Positions 20,407 to 20,559 of a stretch of DNA of 20,559 bases are shown here, piece after piece (within the stretch, counting starts at the first letter, position 1; each line of letters begins with the position of its first letter). Made by a program: the position numbers and the translations under genes. The stretch is from the IMG/VR virus record IMGVR_UViG_3300009151_008314, positions 1-20,559 of that record; one strand, 5' to 3'. Origin of the DNA: a virus. The notes beneath the pieces were generated by a model. That model was not told the origin of the DNA. It made no database searches and saw only the letters and a list, made by a program, of their open reading frames with translations.

Positions 20407-20434
20407 ACTATACCCTAACTCTCCAACAAGTCAA
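20407..20434 (-). promoter_or_regulatory. Sigma70-like promoter for the primase gene
   Basis: On the minus strand TTGACT (20429-20434), 16-nt spacer, TATAGT (20407-20412), each one base off consensus. The -10 ends 6 nt before the GTG start, so the transcript would begin at or next to it. It lies between the stop of the upstream gene and the primase. Confidence 0.5.
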
Positions 20435-20559
20435 TTAAGCGTTTGAACTACCGGCTGCAGCACTAATTGTGAAATTAATGAGGTTTTCAGCAATTCCGCG
20501 GAGGCCTTCAGCAACACGAACGATATCAGTACTTGTTCTTCCAGCAATACCTTCATAAG
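20435..20559 (-). CDS. C-terminal end of a protein of unknown function (runs off the window)
   Basis: I translated the last 40 codons of a minus-strand frame by hand: YEGIAGRTSTDIVRVAEGLR followed by a helix GIAENLINF and a small-residue tail ending SSNA and TAA (20435-20437). GIAGR and GLRGIAENL form a short internal echo. Ala/Gly-rich helices like this are common in phage structural proteins, but 40 residues are too few for a call. The frame stays open to the window edge. Confidence 0.5.
   Translation of the reverse strand, partial: YEGIAGRTSTDIVRVAEGLRGIAENLINFTISAAAGSSNA

Overview
The window looks like part of a T4-like (tailed, contractile-type) bacteriophage genome, AT-rich and probably marine. 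The evidence is a block of T4 replication/recombination homologues on the minus strand in recognisable order: gp46 (partial), gp47, the late sigma factor gp55, UvsW helicase and a UvsY-like mediator, plus a gp61-type primase further right. Most genes have no Shine-Dalgarno sequence and many overlap by 1 to 20 nt. I see no tRNA, integrase, CRISPR or IS element. The host cannot be named; TTGAnn/TATAnT promoters argue against a Bacteroidetes-type promoter system.

Layout. (1) 1-703: start of gp46. (2) 736-7326: nine tightly overlapping minus-strand genes for glycosyltransferases (a GT23-like fucosyltransferase fold, two exostosins, a nucleotide-sugar transferase, a GT2 and another GT-A-like protein) and three methyltransferases (two FkbM, one class I). 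This cassette sits between gp47 and gp46, which are close neighbours in T4. (3) 7319-10756: gp47, gp55, UvsW, UvsY. (4) 10757-11202: a non-coding divergent region with several perfect inverted repeats, a candidate structured RNA and/or replication origin next to uvsY. (5) 11203-14310: plus-strand genes, including a probable virion protein split by a frameshift, a Lys-rich small protein, two GIY-YIG endonucleases and an unknown protein. (6) 14268-18233: minus-strand accessory genes: P-loop kinase, QueE, HExxH peptidase, QueD, a small unknown, a double zinc-knuckle protein and a Pro/Thr/Gln-rich protein. (7) 18287-19396: an unknown plus-strand protein. (8) 19393-20559: primase and the end of one more gene.

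How they fit together. gp46/47, UvsW and UvsY belong to recombination-dependent replication, and gp55 switches on late genes. QueE and QueD make 7-deazaguanine precursors, probably for DNA modification. Five scattered proteins share a short N-terminus resembling the T4 capsid-targeting peptide cut by the prohead protease. Four of those five start exactly 5 nt after TTAAATA, a likely late (gp55) promoter placed so that the mRNA would be leaderless. A second promoter class (TTGAnn, 16-nt spacer, TATAnT-like) precedes gp46, gp55, uvsY, queE and the primase, also with very short leaders. This two-class compact promoter layout, the glycosylation cassette and the structured region by uvsY are the most interesting parts of the window.
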